In this document: one piece after another, positions 9,318-17,959 of the stretch
How the letters are laid out: every line of letters begins with the position of its first letter
Numbering within the stretch: the stretch's first letter is position 1
NCBI GenBank assembly: GCA_036480335.1
Contig: JAZGGH010000137.1
Span: forward strand, 1-44,024
DNA from: JAZGER01 sp036480335
GTDB taxonomy: Bacteria > Pseudomonadota > Gammaproteobacteria > DSM-19610
Direction of reading: 5' to 3'
DNA length: 44,024 nucleotides
The notes under the pieces: generated by a model
Seen by the model: only the letters and a program-made list of their open reading frames with translations
What the model was told of the DNA's origin: nothing
The model's database searches: none
Program-made: the position numbers and the translations under genes

Positions 9318-10091
9318 ATGACTGATGACCATTCCGAAGAAAAACAGCCTCATGTAAAAAAACGCCGCAAGGGAATTTATCTCCTGCCAAACCTGTTTAC
9401 GACTGCGGGCCTGTTTTCCGGTTTTTATGCCATCGTTGCTGCTATGAGTGGCCATTATGAGGCCGCTGCTGTGGCCATTTTCATCGCTATGATTATGGAC
9501 GGTATTGATGGACGCGTTGCACGTTTAACCAATACACAAAGTGATTTTGGTGTTGAATACGATAGTCTCTCAGACATGGTCGGCTTTGGTCTAGCACCAT
9601 CACTGGTTATATTTGCCTGGTCGATTGGCGGCGTCATGGATAAAAGCTGGATCTGGTACAGAATTGCATGGCTGGCTGCTTTTATGTACACCGCCGGTGC
9701 AGCGTTAAGGCTTGCACGTTTCAATACCCATGTGGGAGATGCTGACAAGCGGTATTTTATTGGCTTACCCAGTCCATCCGCTGCTGCCGTACTTGCTGGC
9801 TTTGTCTGGTTTTGTGCGGATCAACAAATAAGAGGCGAAGATGTCTGGCTTTTTGCCGCCTTTCTATCTGCCGTGATGGGTGGTCTGATGGTGAGTAATT
9901 TCCGCTACTACAGTTTCAAAGAAGTGGACTTCAGAAATAAAGTTCCGTTTGTTGCTGTCCTGGTTGTGGTTATGTCGTTTGTGGTTATCTCTTCTGACCC
10001 TCCCTCTGTTCTTTTTATGCTTTTTATTGCCTATGCGCTCTCAGGTCCGGTAACAGCGATGTATCGGTATTATTTGCGCTGGCGGCGATAA
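9318..10091 (+). CDS. pssA: CDP-diacylglycerol--serine O-phosphatidyltransferase (phosphatidylserine synthase)
   Basis: This integral membrane enzyme of phosphatidylethanolamine synthesis transfers the phosphatidyl group from CDP-DAG to serine. It carries the complete CDP-alcohol phosphotransferase signature DG-x2-AR-x8-G-x3-D-x3-D (DGRVAR, then G, YDSLSD) near residue 65, and about eight hydrophobic segments. The start chosen is ATG 9318, with GAGAGG at 9303-9308; the frame is open back to a TTG at 9252, but that stretch overlaps the hairpin arm and looks non-coding. The product is 257 aa, typical of the membrane (subclass II) type, which often follows ilvC in this group. Confidence 0.93.
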   Translation: MTDDHSEEKQPHVKKRRKGIYLLPNLFTTAGLFSGFYAIVAAMSGHYEAAAVAIFIAMIMDGIDGRVARLTNTQSDFGVEYDSLSDMVGFGLAPSLVIFAWSIGGVMDKSWIWYRIAWLAAFMYTAGAALRLARFNTHVGDADKRYFIGLPSPSAAAVLAGFVWFCADQQIRGEDVWLFAAFLSAVMGGLMVSNFRYYSFKEVDFRNKVPFVAVLVVVMSFVVISSDPPSVLFMLFIAYALSGPVTAMYRYYLRWRR

Positions 10092-10240
10092 TTTAAGAGG
10101 CTCTGATTAATTTCTAAATGAAGTAGATTGTTTAACTAATATATAGATAGATTTATCCCTGTCCGACAGTAGGAAAAAAATACTTGTCACAAGTGAATGC
10201 CAGGCTCGAAAAAGCGATCAAAAACAAAGGAGTATAATTG

Positions 10241-11134
10241 ATGATGAGAATTGCACTATTTTTAGGCACGAACCTTGCCGTCCTGTTTGTAATCACCTTT
10301 GTTTTTAATATTCTGGGTTTGAATCAACCCGGAATGAGCTGGACGCCCTTAATCATCATGGCTGGAGTTATGGGGATGGCGGGTTCATTCATTTCCCTGC
10401 TGATGTCCAAATCTGTTGCCAGACGATCTGTTGGAGCACAAGTTATCGAGTCACCCGTCAATGATACCGAAAGCTGGCTGCTGGCGACCGTTCATAACCA
10501 GGCGCGCTCAGCAGGGATTGGTTTGCCAGAAGTAGCGATCTTTGAATCCCCTGCACCGAATGCATTTGCGACAGGAGCGAATAAGGATAATGCGCTGGTG
10601 GCCGTGAGTACGGGCTTGCTTGATGCTATGGATAGAGAGGAGATTGAAGCGGTGCTGGCGCATGAAGTCAGTCATGTGGCGAATGGCGATATGGTAACGC
10701 TTTCTCTGTTGCAAGGTGTCGTCAACACGTTTGTAATCATTTTATCCCAGCTGGTTTCATCGCTGATGGACAGACGGCGGGGTAATAATTACAACTCGAC
10801 AGGGTATGGTTTCGGTCGCGGTATGGGCTATCGGTTTACTTATACTATCAGCCAGATGGTATTCGGATTTCTCGCTACCTTCATCGTCCGCTGGTTTAGT
10901 CGCTGGCGTGAGTTTCACGCTGATGCAGGTGGCGCACGACTTGCTGGTAGAGAAAAGATGATTCATGCATTAGAGCGTCTGCAAGATTTACAGCGACCAG
11001 CACAGCTACCTGCACAAATGCAGGCTCTGGGTATTAATGGGGGGTTGTTGGGGGCATTCGGCCTGAAAAAACTGACTATGACGCATCCACCACTGGAAGA
11101 GAGAATTGCGGCACTGCGTGAGCTGAAGTTGTAG
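10241..11134 (+). CDS. htpX: Membrane-bound zinc protease HtpX
   Basis: This M48B-family inner-membrane metalloprotease takes part in quality control of misfolded membrane proteins. The N-terminus MMRIALFLGTNLAVL starts a transmembrane pair typical of the family. The catalytic zinc motif HEVSH lies near residue 142, and the third ligand lies in the EFHADAGGARL region near 225-230. Two further hydrophobic segments lie between them. ATG 10241 is preceded by AAAGGAG (10226-10232) with 8-nt spacing. The length of about 297 aa is standard. The 150-bp gap from pssA suggests its own promoter; I saw no clear heat-shock or Cpx box. Confidence 0.95.
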   Translation: MMRIALFLGTNLAVLFVITFVFNILGLNQPGMSWTPLIIMAGVMGMAGSFISLLMSKSVARRSVGAQVIESPVNDTESWLLATVHNQARSAGIGLPEVAIFESPAPNAFATGANKDNALVAVSTGLLDAMDREEIEAVLAHEVSHVANGDMVTLSLLQGVVNTFVIILSQLVSSLMDRRRGNNYNSTGYGFGRGMGYRFTYTISQMVFGFLATFIVRWFSRWREFHADAGGARLAGREKMIHALERLQDLQRPAQLPAQMQALGINGGLLGAFGLKKLTMTHPPLEERIAALRELKL

Positions 11135-11342
11135 CGTTATAATTTCAGCCTTTAAAACAATGATATTCATCATTATCTATCAGGGCTAAGAATTATTCCA
11201 GAGTGCCAACCTCTGGCACTGGTTGGCAACTGTGCCAGTTAAATCCGCACGTTGCCCATAAACTTTCCATGTTTTTGATTTTTTCACATAAGTTGTTTTT
11301 GCCTGCATTTCTTCGATTAATTTATCTGGGTTATTCCATTGA

Positions 11343-11537
11343 GGTCGAATCTCAAATATTTCTAATTGGCACGCGAGTCATGAAGATGAATTCGAGACCC
11401 TGTTTGCAGATTTTTTGTTAGACGGAAGTGTAGATAGTATCCAGCGTACCGCCGTGGTACCGCTTCCCGCTGCCATCTGGCTTCTGGGTGCTGGCTTTCT
11501 GGGGTTGGCTGGTGTATCGCTTCGTAAAAAGAATTAG
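11343..11537 (+). pseudogene. Remnant 3' end of a PEP-CTERM protein gene
   Basis: This open frame begins right after a TGA (11340-11342) and contains no ATG start. It ends in a textbook PEP-CTERM sorting signal: VPLPAAIWLLGAGFL, a hydrophobic stretch, then the basic tail SLRKKN before TAG 11535-11537. Only the last 64 codons survive, and the upstream sequence in any frame does not look like protein. It is followed by a strong terminator-like hairpin as expected for an intact gene. I read it as a decayed or 5'-deleted paralogue of the PEP-CTERM gene at 17332. Confidence 0.6.
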
Positions 11538-11545
11538 TATTCGGG

Positions 11546-11579
11546 TTGCCACCAATAAAACAACGTTTATTGGTGGCAA
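11546..11579 (+). terminator. 14-bp perfect stem-loop after the PEP-CTERM remnant
   Basis: TTGCCACCAATAAA (11546-11559) pairs with TTTATTGGTGGCAA (11566-11579) around a 6-nt loop, 8 nt after the stop of the PEP-CTERM remnant. It lies between that remnant and the convergent HD-GYP gene and may serve both strands. Confidence 0.55.
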
Positions 11580-11647
11580 TGTCATTAACATTATCGGAAT
11601 AGGTGAGTGGGATAGCAGTGTTTTACGGTAATTGCTACTGAGGTATA

Positions 11648-13729
11648 TCAAGCTCCAGGTTCATCCCACTGCGACCAGTCTTCCTGATTTTCCACGATAT
11701 GAAAAAGTGCAGCGACAACGTGGCGATCATAATGGCTATCAGCCATTGCCATTAACTTATCCAGTGCTGCATTGATGTCGAGTTTGTCTCGGTAGGCTCT
11801 CGGGCTAACGAGGGCAACAAAGGCATTGGAGACTGACAGGATTTTGCCTGTCAGTGTCATTTCTGATTCGGTCAGGCCATGCGGGTAACCGCTGCCATCT
11901 ATGTGTTCTTGTTTCTGGGCAATGGTTTTCAGGACAGGGCCTTCAAATTGCAGGTTGTCGAGCAGTTCTAGTCCATATTGCACATGTTTTTGCAGCAGCT
12001 CCTGCTCGGCCTGGGTGAGTGGGTCTGTTTTGGTCAGTACTTCTCTGGGGATCATAATTTTACCGATATTGGCCAGAGTGGCTGCTAGATCCAGGGCTTC
12101 TCTGTCAGTGTCATTCAGTTTCAGAGTCTGTCCGATGGCATTGGCGACTTCCGCCATGTGTATTGAGTGATAGGCCGAATAGGGGTCGTGCAGATCAACA
12201 GTATGTACCAGGGTTGATATAAGATTACGCAACAGTTTCTGGTGGTTGCGCTGTGTTTTTTGCAGCGCAGTAATGTCGTGTAAAACAATCAGCAAGGTGT
12301 CTGTATATTTACCGAGTTTCTTTATCGGGATGTGTGTGTTCTGGTAAATCTTTTCATGCTCACCCAGATTGAGCGTGATGACTTCATTGCTGCCTTTGAT
12401 CAGGCTGCGAGTTTCAGTATCGAACAGGGCATTGAAATGTGTGCCTGGAATTTCCTGCAGCGGGCGTTTCAGTGCATGGGCAAACGACTGGTTGGCAAAC
12501 AGAATTTTGTCGTTATTACTGAGCAGGAGGGTGTGTGTGTCGATATTATCGGTAATTGCATGCAGTAGCGTTGTTTGTTTCTGCAGTTTGATGGTTTTAT
12601 GGCGCAGTTCAGCATTTTGCTGCATCGCTTTTACGCTGCTGCCATGTCGCCAGGCAGCGATCGCCAGTGCCGCAATAGATAACAACAATAATGACAAAGT
12701 GGTGAGCAGAAAATTTCTGTGGTTGTTGGATTCTTGCATCGCCTGACGGGCATTGACCTGTTGCTGGATAACCCAGGGAGTTGATGTGAGTGGTCTGGAA
12801 ACAGCCAGTACCTGGTCACCGCGGTAATTTGTGTTGATGGTTAATGTTTGCGAATCTTTGAAGGCCGTTGCTGCTGCCAGGTTCTGGCGTGTGCGTGGCA
12901 ATCTGCGCCGCGTGGCAGCTGTACCGTCCCTGGTTGGCGAAAGATACGTTATCTGGTCGTCTTTGAGACTTAACAATAGCGTTTCATTGCCTTCGGCAAA
13001 GGAAGCCCCCTGATGCAATAGCGGGAACAGGTCGGAGTCGGCATTTCTGATACCAAGAATGACACCGATAGTCTCCGAGTTTGCGCCTAGTACCGCATGA
13101 ACAGGCACAGCAAAGCTGATAATGCTTTCATTATCAGGGGTGAGTCTGATCACTCCGGTGAGGGGTTTGTCTTCAGTAAGCACTTTTTGCAGGAGTGCCC
13201 TGTCTTCGGTGTCAGCTTCGGCCAGACCACCCGTCGCCGTCATCAGTTTTAAGTGGGCATCGTAGAGAGCGAGCCCGGTTGTTTGTGTCTGTTTAATATT
13301 GGCAGGGATGGTTTGTATGGTGCTGGAAGTAAAATTATCCCGCTGGGCAGTGGCGAGTAATAAATTACGCAGGTAGCCTCGCTGGGCGCCCGGTGTTTTT
13401 GCTGTTTGGTTTGTATCTTTCTGGCTGAGTTGCCACAGATAGAGTTGTAAAGAGGCGTTGCTGGCAAGCTGTTCCAGCGATGTAAACTGTTGCTGCATCC
13501 ATTGCTCGATCGTTGTTACTCGAGTATCAGCAACCAGGCCCATGCGAGATTCCCAGCGCTGCATGTCACGCTGGCGTTCCTGATCGATATACCAATGAAT
13601 GGCAAATGCACCCAGCGACAGAATCAACAGCAGTAGCACAATGCCGGTGGCGATTTGTTTTGATGTTGTATTGGTCAACGCTGAAGATCCTTCAAAAGAG
13701 TTCCTTAGTGACCTGGCAGATGGAGCCAC
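11648..13729 (-). CDS. Membrane sensor protein: periplasmic domain, PAS and degenerate HD-GYP
   Basis: A 693-aa protein with a TM helix at 26-48, a large periplasmic sensor region of Cache-like layout (about 50-337), a second TM (about 340-360), a coiled linker, a PAS domain (about 390-495) and a C-terminal HD-GYP domain (about 500-680). HD-GYP normally hydrolyses cyclic di-GMP, but the metal ligands are lost here. The HDIGK site reads ANIGK (553-557), the HHE triad reads KQE (606-608), and the VADxFDAL region reads VSNAFVAL. H521, H582 and the GSGYP loop remain. It is therefore probably a receptor or scaffold rather than an enzyme. It starts at GTG 13729, 25 nt inside the upstream lapG-like gene, so the two are translationally linked. 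By analogy with LapD it may control that protease (inference). Confidence 0.85.
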   Translation of the reverse strand: MAPSARSLRNSFEGSSALTNTTSKQIATGIVLLLLILSLGAFAIHWYIDQERQRDMQRWESRMGLVADTRVTTIEQWMQQQFTSLEQLASNASLQLYLWQLSQKDTNQTAKTPGAQRGYLRNLLLATAQRDNFTSSTIQTIPANIKQTQTTGLALYDAHLKLMTATGGLAEADTEDRALLQKVLTEDKPLTGVIRLTPDNESIISFAVPVHAVLGANSETIGVILGIRNADSDLFPLLHQGASFAEGNETLLLSLKDDQITYLSPTRDGTAATRRRLPRTRQNLAAATAFKDSQTLTINTNYRGDQVLAVSRPLTSTPWVIQQQVNARQAMQESNNHRNFLLTTLSLLLLSIAALAIAAWRHGSSVKAMQQNAELRHKTIKLQKQTTLLHAITDNIDTHTLLLSNNDKILFANQSFAHALKRPLQEIPGTHFNALFDTETRSLIKGSNEVITLNLGEHEKIYQNTHIPIKKLGKYTDTLLIVLHDITALQKTQRNHQKLLRNLISTLVHTVDLHDPYSAYHSIHMAEVANAIGQTLKLNDTDREALDLAATLANIGKIMIPREVLTKTDPLTQAEQELLQKHVQYGLELLDNLQFEGPVLKTIAQKQEHIDGSGYPHGLTESEMTLTGKILSVSNAFVALVSPRAYRDKLDINAALDKLMAMADSHYDRHVVAALFHIVENQEDWSQWDEPGA

Positions 13730-14337
13730 CAGTGTTTTTCATTAATCGAATAGACGGGCGAATAGTGAACAATCTCCCGATGAGAAACAACCTGGTCAAT
13801 TTGATTGTCAAGAATCAGAATATCATCCTGTTGTGCCACGACAAGAATGGCATGTGCGACACGTAAATTTGTATCCTGTAAAACAACGATGCGGGTGGTT
13901 TCGACTGGATAATCTAGCCAGCGCAGGGAAAACAGTTTAACGATGGCATAGTCTTCACAATCCCCGCCATTATATAAGAACTCTTTTGCGACTGCCCAGT
14001 AATCACTGACCCCATAATTATCCATGTCGAGAATGTACGTTTTTTTATTGGCGTACTGGTTAACTTTTTCTATTTGTTGTCTGCCTGGCAGTGAACGAAT
14101 ACTGTCGAGAAATGCCTGCCAATTGGCAAGGTGACAACGGTTGAGTATTTTCTCAGTGCAGTCGCCTTCCGGGACATCCATGGTCAAGTGGTGTTCGAGG
14201 ACACGCACCCACTGATCAAAGGCGGTAATCGTCTTCTGGCGCGCCTGCTGAAAGCCAAACAGATCCGACGGAAATTTGGCGTTTGCCTGTGACGGCAGCA
14301 GTAGAATGAGGGTTATATAGAGAATTTGTGGAGACAT
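13705..14337 (-). CDS. LapG-like periplasmic transglutaminase-like cysteine protease
   Basis: A bacterial transglutaminase-like cysteine peptidase (BTLCP family). From ATG 14337 the product is 210 aa and starts with a good signal peptide (MSPQILYITLILLLPSQANA), so I prefer this to the TTG at 14403. The catalytic triad is visible: Cys127 in GGDCEDYAIVK, His162 in VAHAILV and Asp177 in LILDNQ. LapG enzymes cut giant RTX adhesins at the cell surface and are controlled from the inner membrane by the c-di-GMP receptor LapD. No LapD is present here; instead the gene overlaps one for a degenerate HD-GYP sensor. Its substrate is not in this window. Confidence 0.88.
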   Translation of the reverse strand: MSPQILYITLILLLPSQANAKFPSDLFGFQQARQKTITAFDQWVRVLEHHLTMDVPEGDCTEKILNRCHLANWQAFLDSIRSLPGRQQIEKVNQYANKKTYILDMDNYGVSDYWAVAKEFLYNGGDCEDYAIVKLFSLRWLDYPVETTRIVVLQDTNLRVAHAILVVAQQDDILILDNQIDQVVSHREIVHYSPVYSINEKHWWLHLPGH

Positions 14338-14422
14338 TTGTGTAATGGCAGACTGTCCTATAAAATTCCTGCAGAGTTTGGCAGTGATCTCTTCTGTTGC
14401 CAAGTATTGATCGGGGAAAAAA

Positions 14423-15691
14423 GTGAATCAAGCAAAATTATTTATCCAGTTTATATCGAGTGCCATGTTGTTATCAGTCGGTGTACAGACAGCATTGTCC
14501 GCAGATGAATTGCAAACAGAGTTTTCCAAAGGCCTGCAAGCACTGGATAAGGATAATCTGAAAACTGCACGTGAAACATTTCTCAGCATTCTCAGTGGCA
14601 GCCCTGGTTTGCATCGTGCACGTCTTGAGCTGGCACGGGCCTATTACATGTCGATGGATTATGAACAGGCGCGCGAACAGGCGCAGAAAGTGCTCGATGA
14701 TCCGAATACACCTGCCTCGGTACAGGCTACTGTACTGGCTTTCATGGCCCAGATTGATAAAGATGAGCAAAGTCGGCAGGTCAGACATAAGTTTACGCCA
14801 TCGATTTATCTGGGTTTTATGCATGATACTAATGTGACGCTTGGGCCAGAGAATGAGGTAGTTGATTTTGCGGGGACATTGAATGATGCTGCGCTAGAAA
14901 AAGATGATACTGCCTTCGTGATTACGCCTTCGGTAACGCATACCTTTAACCCGGATAAGCGTTTTCAGTTTGGTGAGCATAGTGGGTATTTTCTCTGGCA
15001 GAGCCAGGCGAGTCTTTACCACCGTGAATATTTTGATGAAGATGAATCCAATGTCACGGTGCTGGGGTTGAGTACGGGGCCAGCCTGGGTGGTGCCACGC
15101 CACTGGCGTGCCGGTATTGGTGTGGCTGCTGACCGTATCTGGTTCGGTGGTAGTCCGCTGGCATTATTTACTTCATTGAGTCCGAATATCACCTGGCAGT
15201 TGGGAGACAATACTGAGCTGGCACTGAATGGCACACTGACCGATCGCGATTACCATAAGTCTTCAGACAGTTCGCGTGATGGACTATACCGGTCTTTGGG
15301 CGCTTCAGTTGGGCAATATATGAATGATCGCAAAATGGCTGTTCGGCTTGGTGGGCGAGCATTTGATTTTGATGCGGATTCGGATCGTTTTACCAATGAT
15401 GGCTGGGAAGTCTTTGTTAGTGGCGTGGTGCAGGTCTGGACTAATGGTTCCCTTTATGCGCGAGCCGGTTTCCAGTCTTACGAATTTGATGGACGTGAGC
15501 CATTAGCTACTGAATCCCGCGATGATGAAGAAACACGTTTAACGGTGGGCTTCAGACACAATATCAAATCCGGCGCCCTGAACAAATGGACACTTTCAGG
15601 CAGTTGGTCACGGACGGATAATGAATCGAACTTGCCCATTTATGACTACACTCGCGATCAATACAATCTGGGATTGTCGAGGAGTTTCTAA
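14423..15691 (+). CDS. TPR plus outer-membrane beta-barrel protein (surface lipoprotein assembly modifier-like)
   Basis: A 422-aa outer-membrane protein. A signal peptide (residues 1-26, ending ALSA) is followed by two to three TPR-like helical repeats (about 30-110; EFSKGLQALDKDN and ARLELARAYYMSMDYEQA). The C-terminal part (about 125-422) is rich in alternating aromatic strands and ends in Phe (LSRSF), as in beta-barrels recognised by BAM. TPR plus barrel is the layout of Slam/DUF560 proteins, which display surface lipoproteins; sequence detail is not enough to prove that role. It starts at GTG 14423 and is divergent from the lapG-like gene, with only about 85 bp between the starts, so the three genes may share control. 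Confidence 0.72.
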   Translation: MNQAKLFIQFISSAMLLSVGVQTALSADELQTEFSKGLQALDKDNLKTARETFLSILSGSPGLHRARLELARAYYMSMDYEQAREQAQKVLDDPNTPASVQATVLAFMAQIDKDEQSRQVRHKFTPSIYLGFMHDTNVTLGPENEVVDFAGTLNDAALEKDDTAFVITPSVTHTFNPDKRFQFGEHSGYFLWQSQASLYHREYFDEDESNVTVLGLSTGPAWVVPRHWRAGIGVAADRIWFGGSPLALFTSLSPNITWQLGDNTELALNGTLTDRDYHKSSDSSRDGLYRSLGASVGQYMNDRKMAVRLGGRAFDFDADSDRFTNDGWEVFVSGVVQVWTNGSLYARAGFQSYEFDGREPLATESRDDEETRLTVGFRHNIKSGALNKWTLSGSWSRTDNESNLPIYDYTRDQYNLGLSRSF

Positions 15692-15893
15692 CGAAGTATT
15701 GTCGGAATTTCTGACGACTTGCTACAGAGTGCTTCGGTTGAATAGAGGTTTTTAAAGTATTGAATGGTATGCAATTTATAGGGATATGCGGCTTTATGTA
15801 TGGTGAATGCTTTGACGGTATTCTTTACATGCTTTCAATGAATTAAGAGTAAATATTAAGGCAACTCATTGAAATAACGTTTTTTTATTAGTT

Positions 15894-15909
15894 TGGAATT
15901 ATTCTTGCA
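15894..15909 (+). promoter_or_regulatory. Candidate sigma-54 promoter of the gene at 15966
   Basis: TTGGAATTATTCTTGCAT at 15893-15910 has the invariant GG (15895-15896) and GC (15907-15908) separated by exactly 10 nt, and TTGC at the -12 element. The -24 element reads TGGAAT rather than TGGCAC. It lies 57 nt before the start codon. Sigma-54 with the PrsK/PrsR system is known to control PEP-CTERM-related genes in other bacteria, so the location is apt. The upstream 200 bp is AT-rich and holds no gene. No PrsR is present in the window. Confidence 0.45.
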
Positions 15910-15965
15910 TATCTTTGCAATATAATTGATGGACAAAGAAATCCACAATCAAGAGGTTTAATGCT

Positions 15966-17228
15966 ATGAGATATATACAATCACTACTCGCAACAGGCAT
16001 GCTCATAGTTAGCGGCGCACCATTTGCCGGTGGTCCGGTGCTTTCAGAAAAAGACTGTACTGAATTACTCGATCGTTGGGCCGCCGATCCGGCATCTGTA
16101 CCGGCTCATCTGGTTGACCACTGCCGCAATCTGCTGGCAGCAGGTGGTGTTAATCCGGCAGGCGCTGCTGTGCCATTGATTGAGCCTGCTGCCGGTGGTA
16201 ATGGCAGTGATCCGTCTAAAAAGGCGCTTTCGGATGAAAATGATTTACCGGCTCTGAGTAGCACGGAAGATCCCTGTGCCAGCCCTGGCAGTGCAAGTTC
16301 AGTACATTGCTGGGGTTCCTGGAGTAGTCTAGCACCTGCTGCGGGCGCAGTGGTAGCAAGCCTGCCTTTTGCGGATAACCTGAAAGGGCTACCGCGTCCT
16401 GAAGACCGTCCAAATGTAGCCGCTGCTACAACAGATACAGATAGTCTGCCTCTGGGTTCCTGCCAGGCAGGCCAGTCATGCGGTTTTGCAACGGTGTTTG
16501 ATGGTTCGACGGCCAGACCTGGCGAAGCAGATGCAACTCAGGTGGTACGCTTTCATCTTGAGCAGGATGGTAGTCAGTTTGTTGTTGATCCGGGTGGTGA
16601 GAATGAAATCATTTCTAATGATGACATGGTAGTTAGCTATGTTGTGGACCGTAACGGTCAGGAGCTGATGTTATCTGAAGTACAGCAGGGAATTACTGAA
16701 TCTAAATTGTTACGTGTCAGGGTTTATCGCGATGAGGACGGTAATATTCTCAAGTCTGGCGATATCTGGAAGCATTCAGATATTATCTCTGATGGAGAAA
16801 CCACTTTCGTGGATGGTCATTCAGGTGAATATGCCTGGGGCATTGCAACATCTCAGAACACGCTAGACAGGCTAAATAGCGGCCAGGGGATCAGCGTCAG
16901 TTTTTCTGGAGCGATGGCGATTGATCAGACGACAACAGTCAATATGACGGTGGATTTTGGTTCGCAACCCATCTGGACAAGCGAATGGGTAAATCCTGGA
17001 TACCGTTTTGGTGCTGGCGGCTCAGTGAACGGTGTTGATCTGGTTTCCGATCCTGCGCTGTTTACTGATAATGTTCAGGAAAATAGTTATGTGCAGGGAG
17101 TGGTGCTGGGCGAAGAGAACGACCAGGCCATAGCGCATGCAGTGGATGTTACTCTGGATGAGAGTGGGCTGCTCACAAATGTAAAAGATGTTGGATTATT
17201 GCATGAAAATTCAGTATCTGGGCGTTGA
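15966..17228 (+). CDS. Secreted protein of unknown function
   Basis: A 420-aa protein with a clear signal peptide (residues 1-21, ending PFAGG). The N-terminal region has a CTELLDRWAADPASVPAHLVDHC cysteine-framed helix (shown in two parts: CTELL... and ...DHC, about 31-53). An Ala/Gly/Pro-rich linker follows. The central region has two Cys pairs (CASPG...HC; CQAGQSC) and the C-terminal half is predicted beta-rich with many acidic turns. I do not recognise a family. Codon use and composition resemble the chromosome around it. It lies behind a candidate sigma-54 promoter and 100 bp upstream of a PEP-CTERM gene, so a matrix or surface role is likely. It lacks a PEP-CTERM signal itself. The RBS AAGAGG precedes ATG 15966. 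Confidence 0.75.
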   Translation: MRYIQSLLATGMLIVSGAPFAGGPVLSEKDCTELLDRWAADPASVPAHLVDHCRNLLAAGGVNPAGAAVPLIEPAAGGNGSDPSKKALSDENDLPALSSTEDPCASPGSASSVHCWGSWSSLAPAAGAVVASLPFADNLKGLPRPEDRPNVAAATTDTDSLPLGSCQAGQSCGFATVFDGSTARPGEADATQVVRFHLEQDGSQFVVDPGGENEIISNDDMVVSYVVDRNGQELMLSEVQQGITESKLLRVRVYRDEDGNILKSGDIWKHSDIISDGETTFVDGHSGEYAWGIATSQNTLDRLNSGQGISVSFSGAMAIDQTTTVNMTVDFGSQPIWTSEWVNPGYRFGAGGSVNGVDLVSDPALFTDNVQENSYVQGVVLGEENDQAIAHAVDVTLDESGLLTNVKDVGLLHENSVSGR

Positions 17229-17331
17229 AAGTGCAATTAGGGTTTGCAGCTATAAATATTTTAAATTATAGTTAGACGTAGTCATCATGTTTTGTCATGC
17301 ATGATTTAATTTTTTAGGAGAGGAGTGTGTC

Positions 17332-17865
17332 ATGAAAGGTTTTGGAAAAATTCTATTGTCTGGCTTGTTGCTGGTTTCGACGAGCAGTTTTGCAGCGAGT
17401 TTATCACTGAGTCCGAGTACTGGAAGTATTGTAGAAAATAGCTCATATACAGTGGATTTAGTCTTCAATAATGATGCGCCTTCACTTCCTGCCGGTTCAT
17501 TTATTTCAGGAATACTGAAACTGGACTACTCTAATAATGTGACTTTTGATTCAACTACTTTAGGTTCTGTTACTTCTACTCCTGGTCTGCTGACCATTGA
17601 TCTATTTGATCATGAAATATCGGATACCACTCTGGGTTCTTTCACTTTTACTGCGAATGCAACTGGCTGGGCAGACTTTTTCCTTACGGATAAAAACTCT
17701 CAGGGCAGTTTTTCTTATTCAGATTCCCCAAGTGGTAGCAATGGTTTCGCACCCACATTGATTGGAGCAGAAGTTCTAGTAACAGCCGTTCCTGTTCCTG
17801 CTGCTGCCTGGTTGATGCTCAGCGGGCTTGGTTTATTGGGTTCGCTGAATTTTCGTCGTAAGTAA
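17332..17865 (+). CDS. PEP-CTERM sorting domain protein
   Basis: A 177-aa exported protein. The signal peptide is residues 1-21 (ending SSFAA). The middle (about 24-145) looks like a cohesin-type beta-sandwich (LSLSPSTGSIVENSSYTVDLVF and later GSFTFTANATGWADFFLTD, given as fragments). The C-terminus is a canonical exosortase substrate signal: VPVPAAAW, a hydrophobic helix, then NFRRK. Such proteins are anchored or exported by EpsH-type exosortases in exopolysaccharide-producing Gram-negatives; no exosortase is in this window. The RBS AGGAG sits ahead of ATG 17332. A weak GG-N10-GC sigma-54-like site (17221-17234) lies about 100 bp upstream. Confidence 0.9.
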   Translation: MKGFGKILLSGLLLVSTSSFAASLSLSPSTGSIVENSSYTVDLVFNNDAPSLPAGSFISGILKLDYSNNVTFDSTTLGSVTSTPGLLTIDLFDHEISDTTLGSFTFTANATGWADFFLTDKNSQGSFSYSDSPSGSNGFAPTLIGAEVLVTAVPVPAAAWLMLSGLGLLGSLNFRRK

Positions 17866-17916
17866 TCCAGCGTGAACTGAATAATTGCATTGCGTTAGCA
17901 ATGCAGTCTAATTATG

Positions 17917-17945
17917 ATCCCTGCTTATGCAGGGATTATTTTTTG
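17917..17945 (+). terminator. Rho-independent terminator after the PEP-CTERM gene
   Basis: ATCCCTGC (17917-17924) and GCAGGGAT (17929-17936) form an 8-bp GC-rich stem with a TTAT loop, followed by a run of T to 17944. A second perfect 7-bp hairpin (GCATTGC/GCAATGC, 17887-17904) precedes it. Confidence 0.85.
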
Positions 17946-17959
17946 TAGGGAATAAAGCT

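Noticed and set aside
11211..11235. CTGGCAC...TTGGCA resembling a sigma-54 promoter ahead of the PEP-CTERM remnant
   Set aside because: The GG and GC are 9, not 10, nt apart and the sequence is part of an overlapping set of small inverted repeats.
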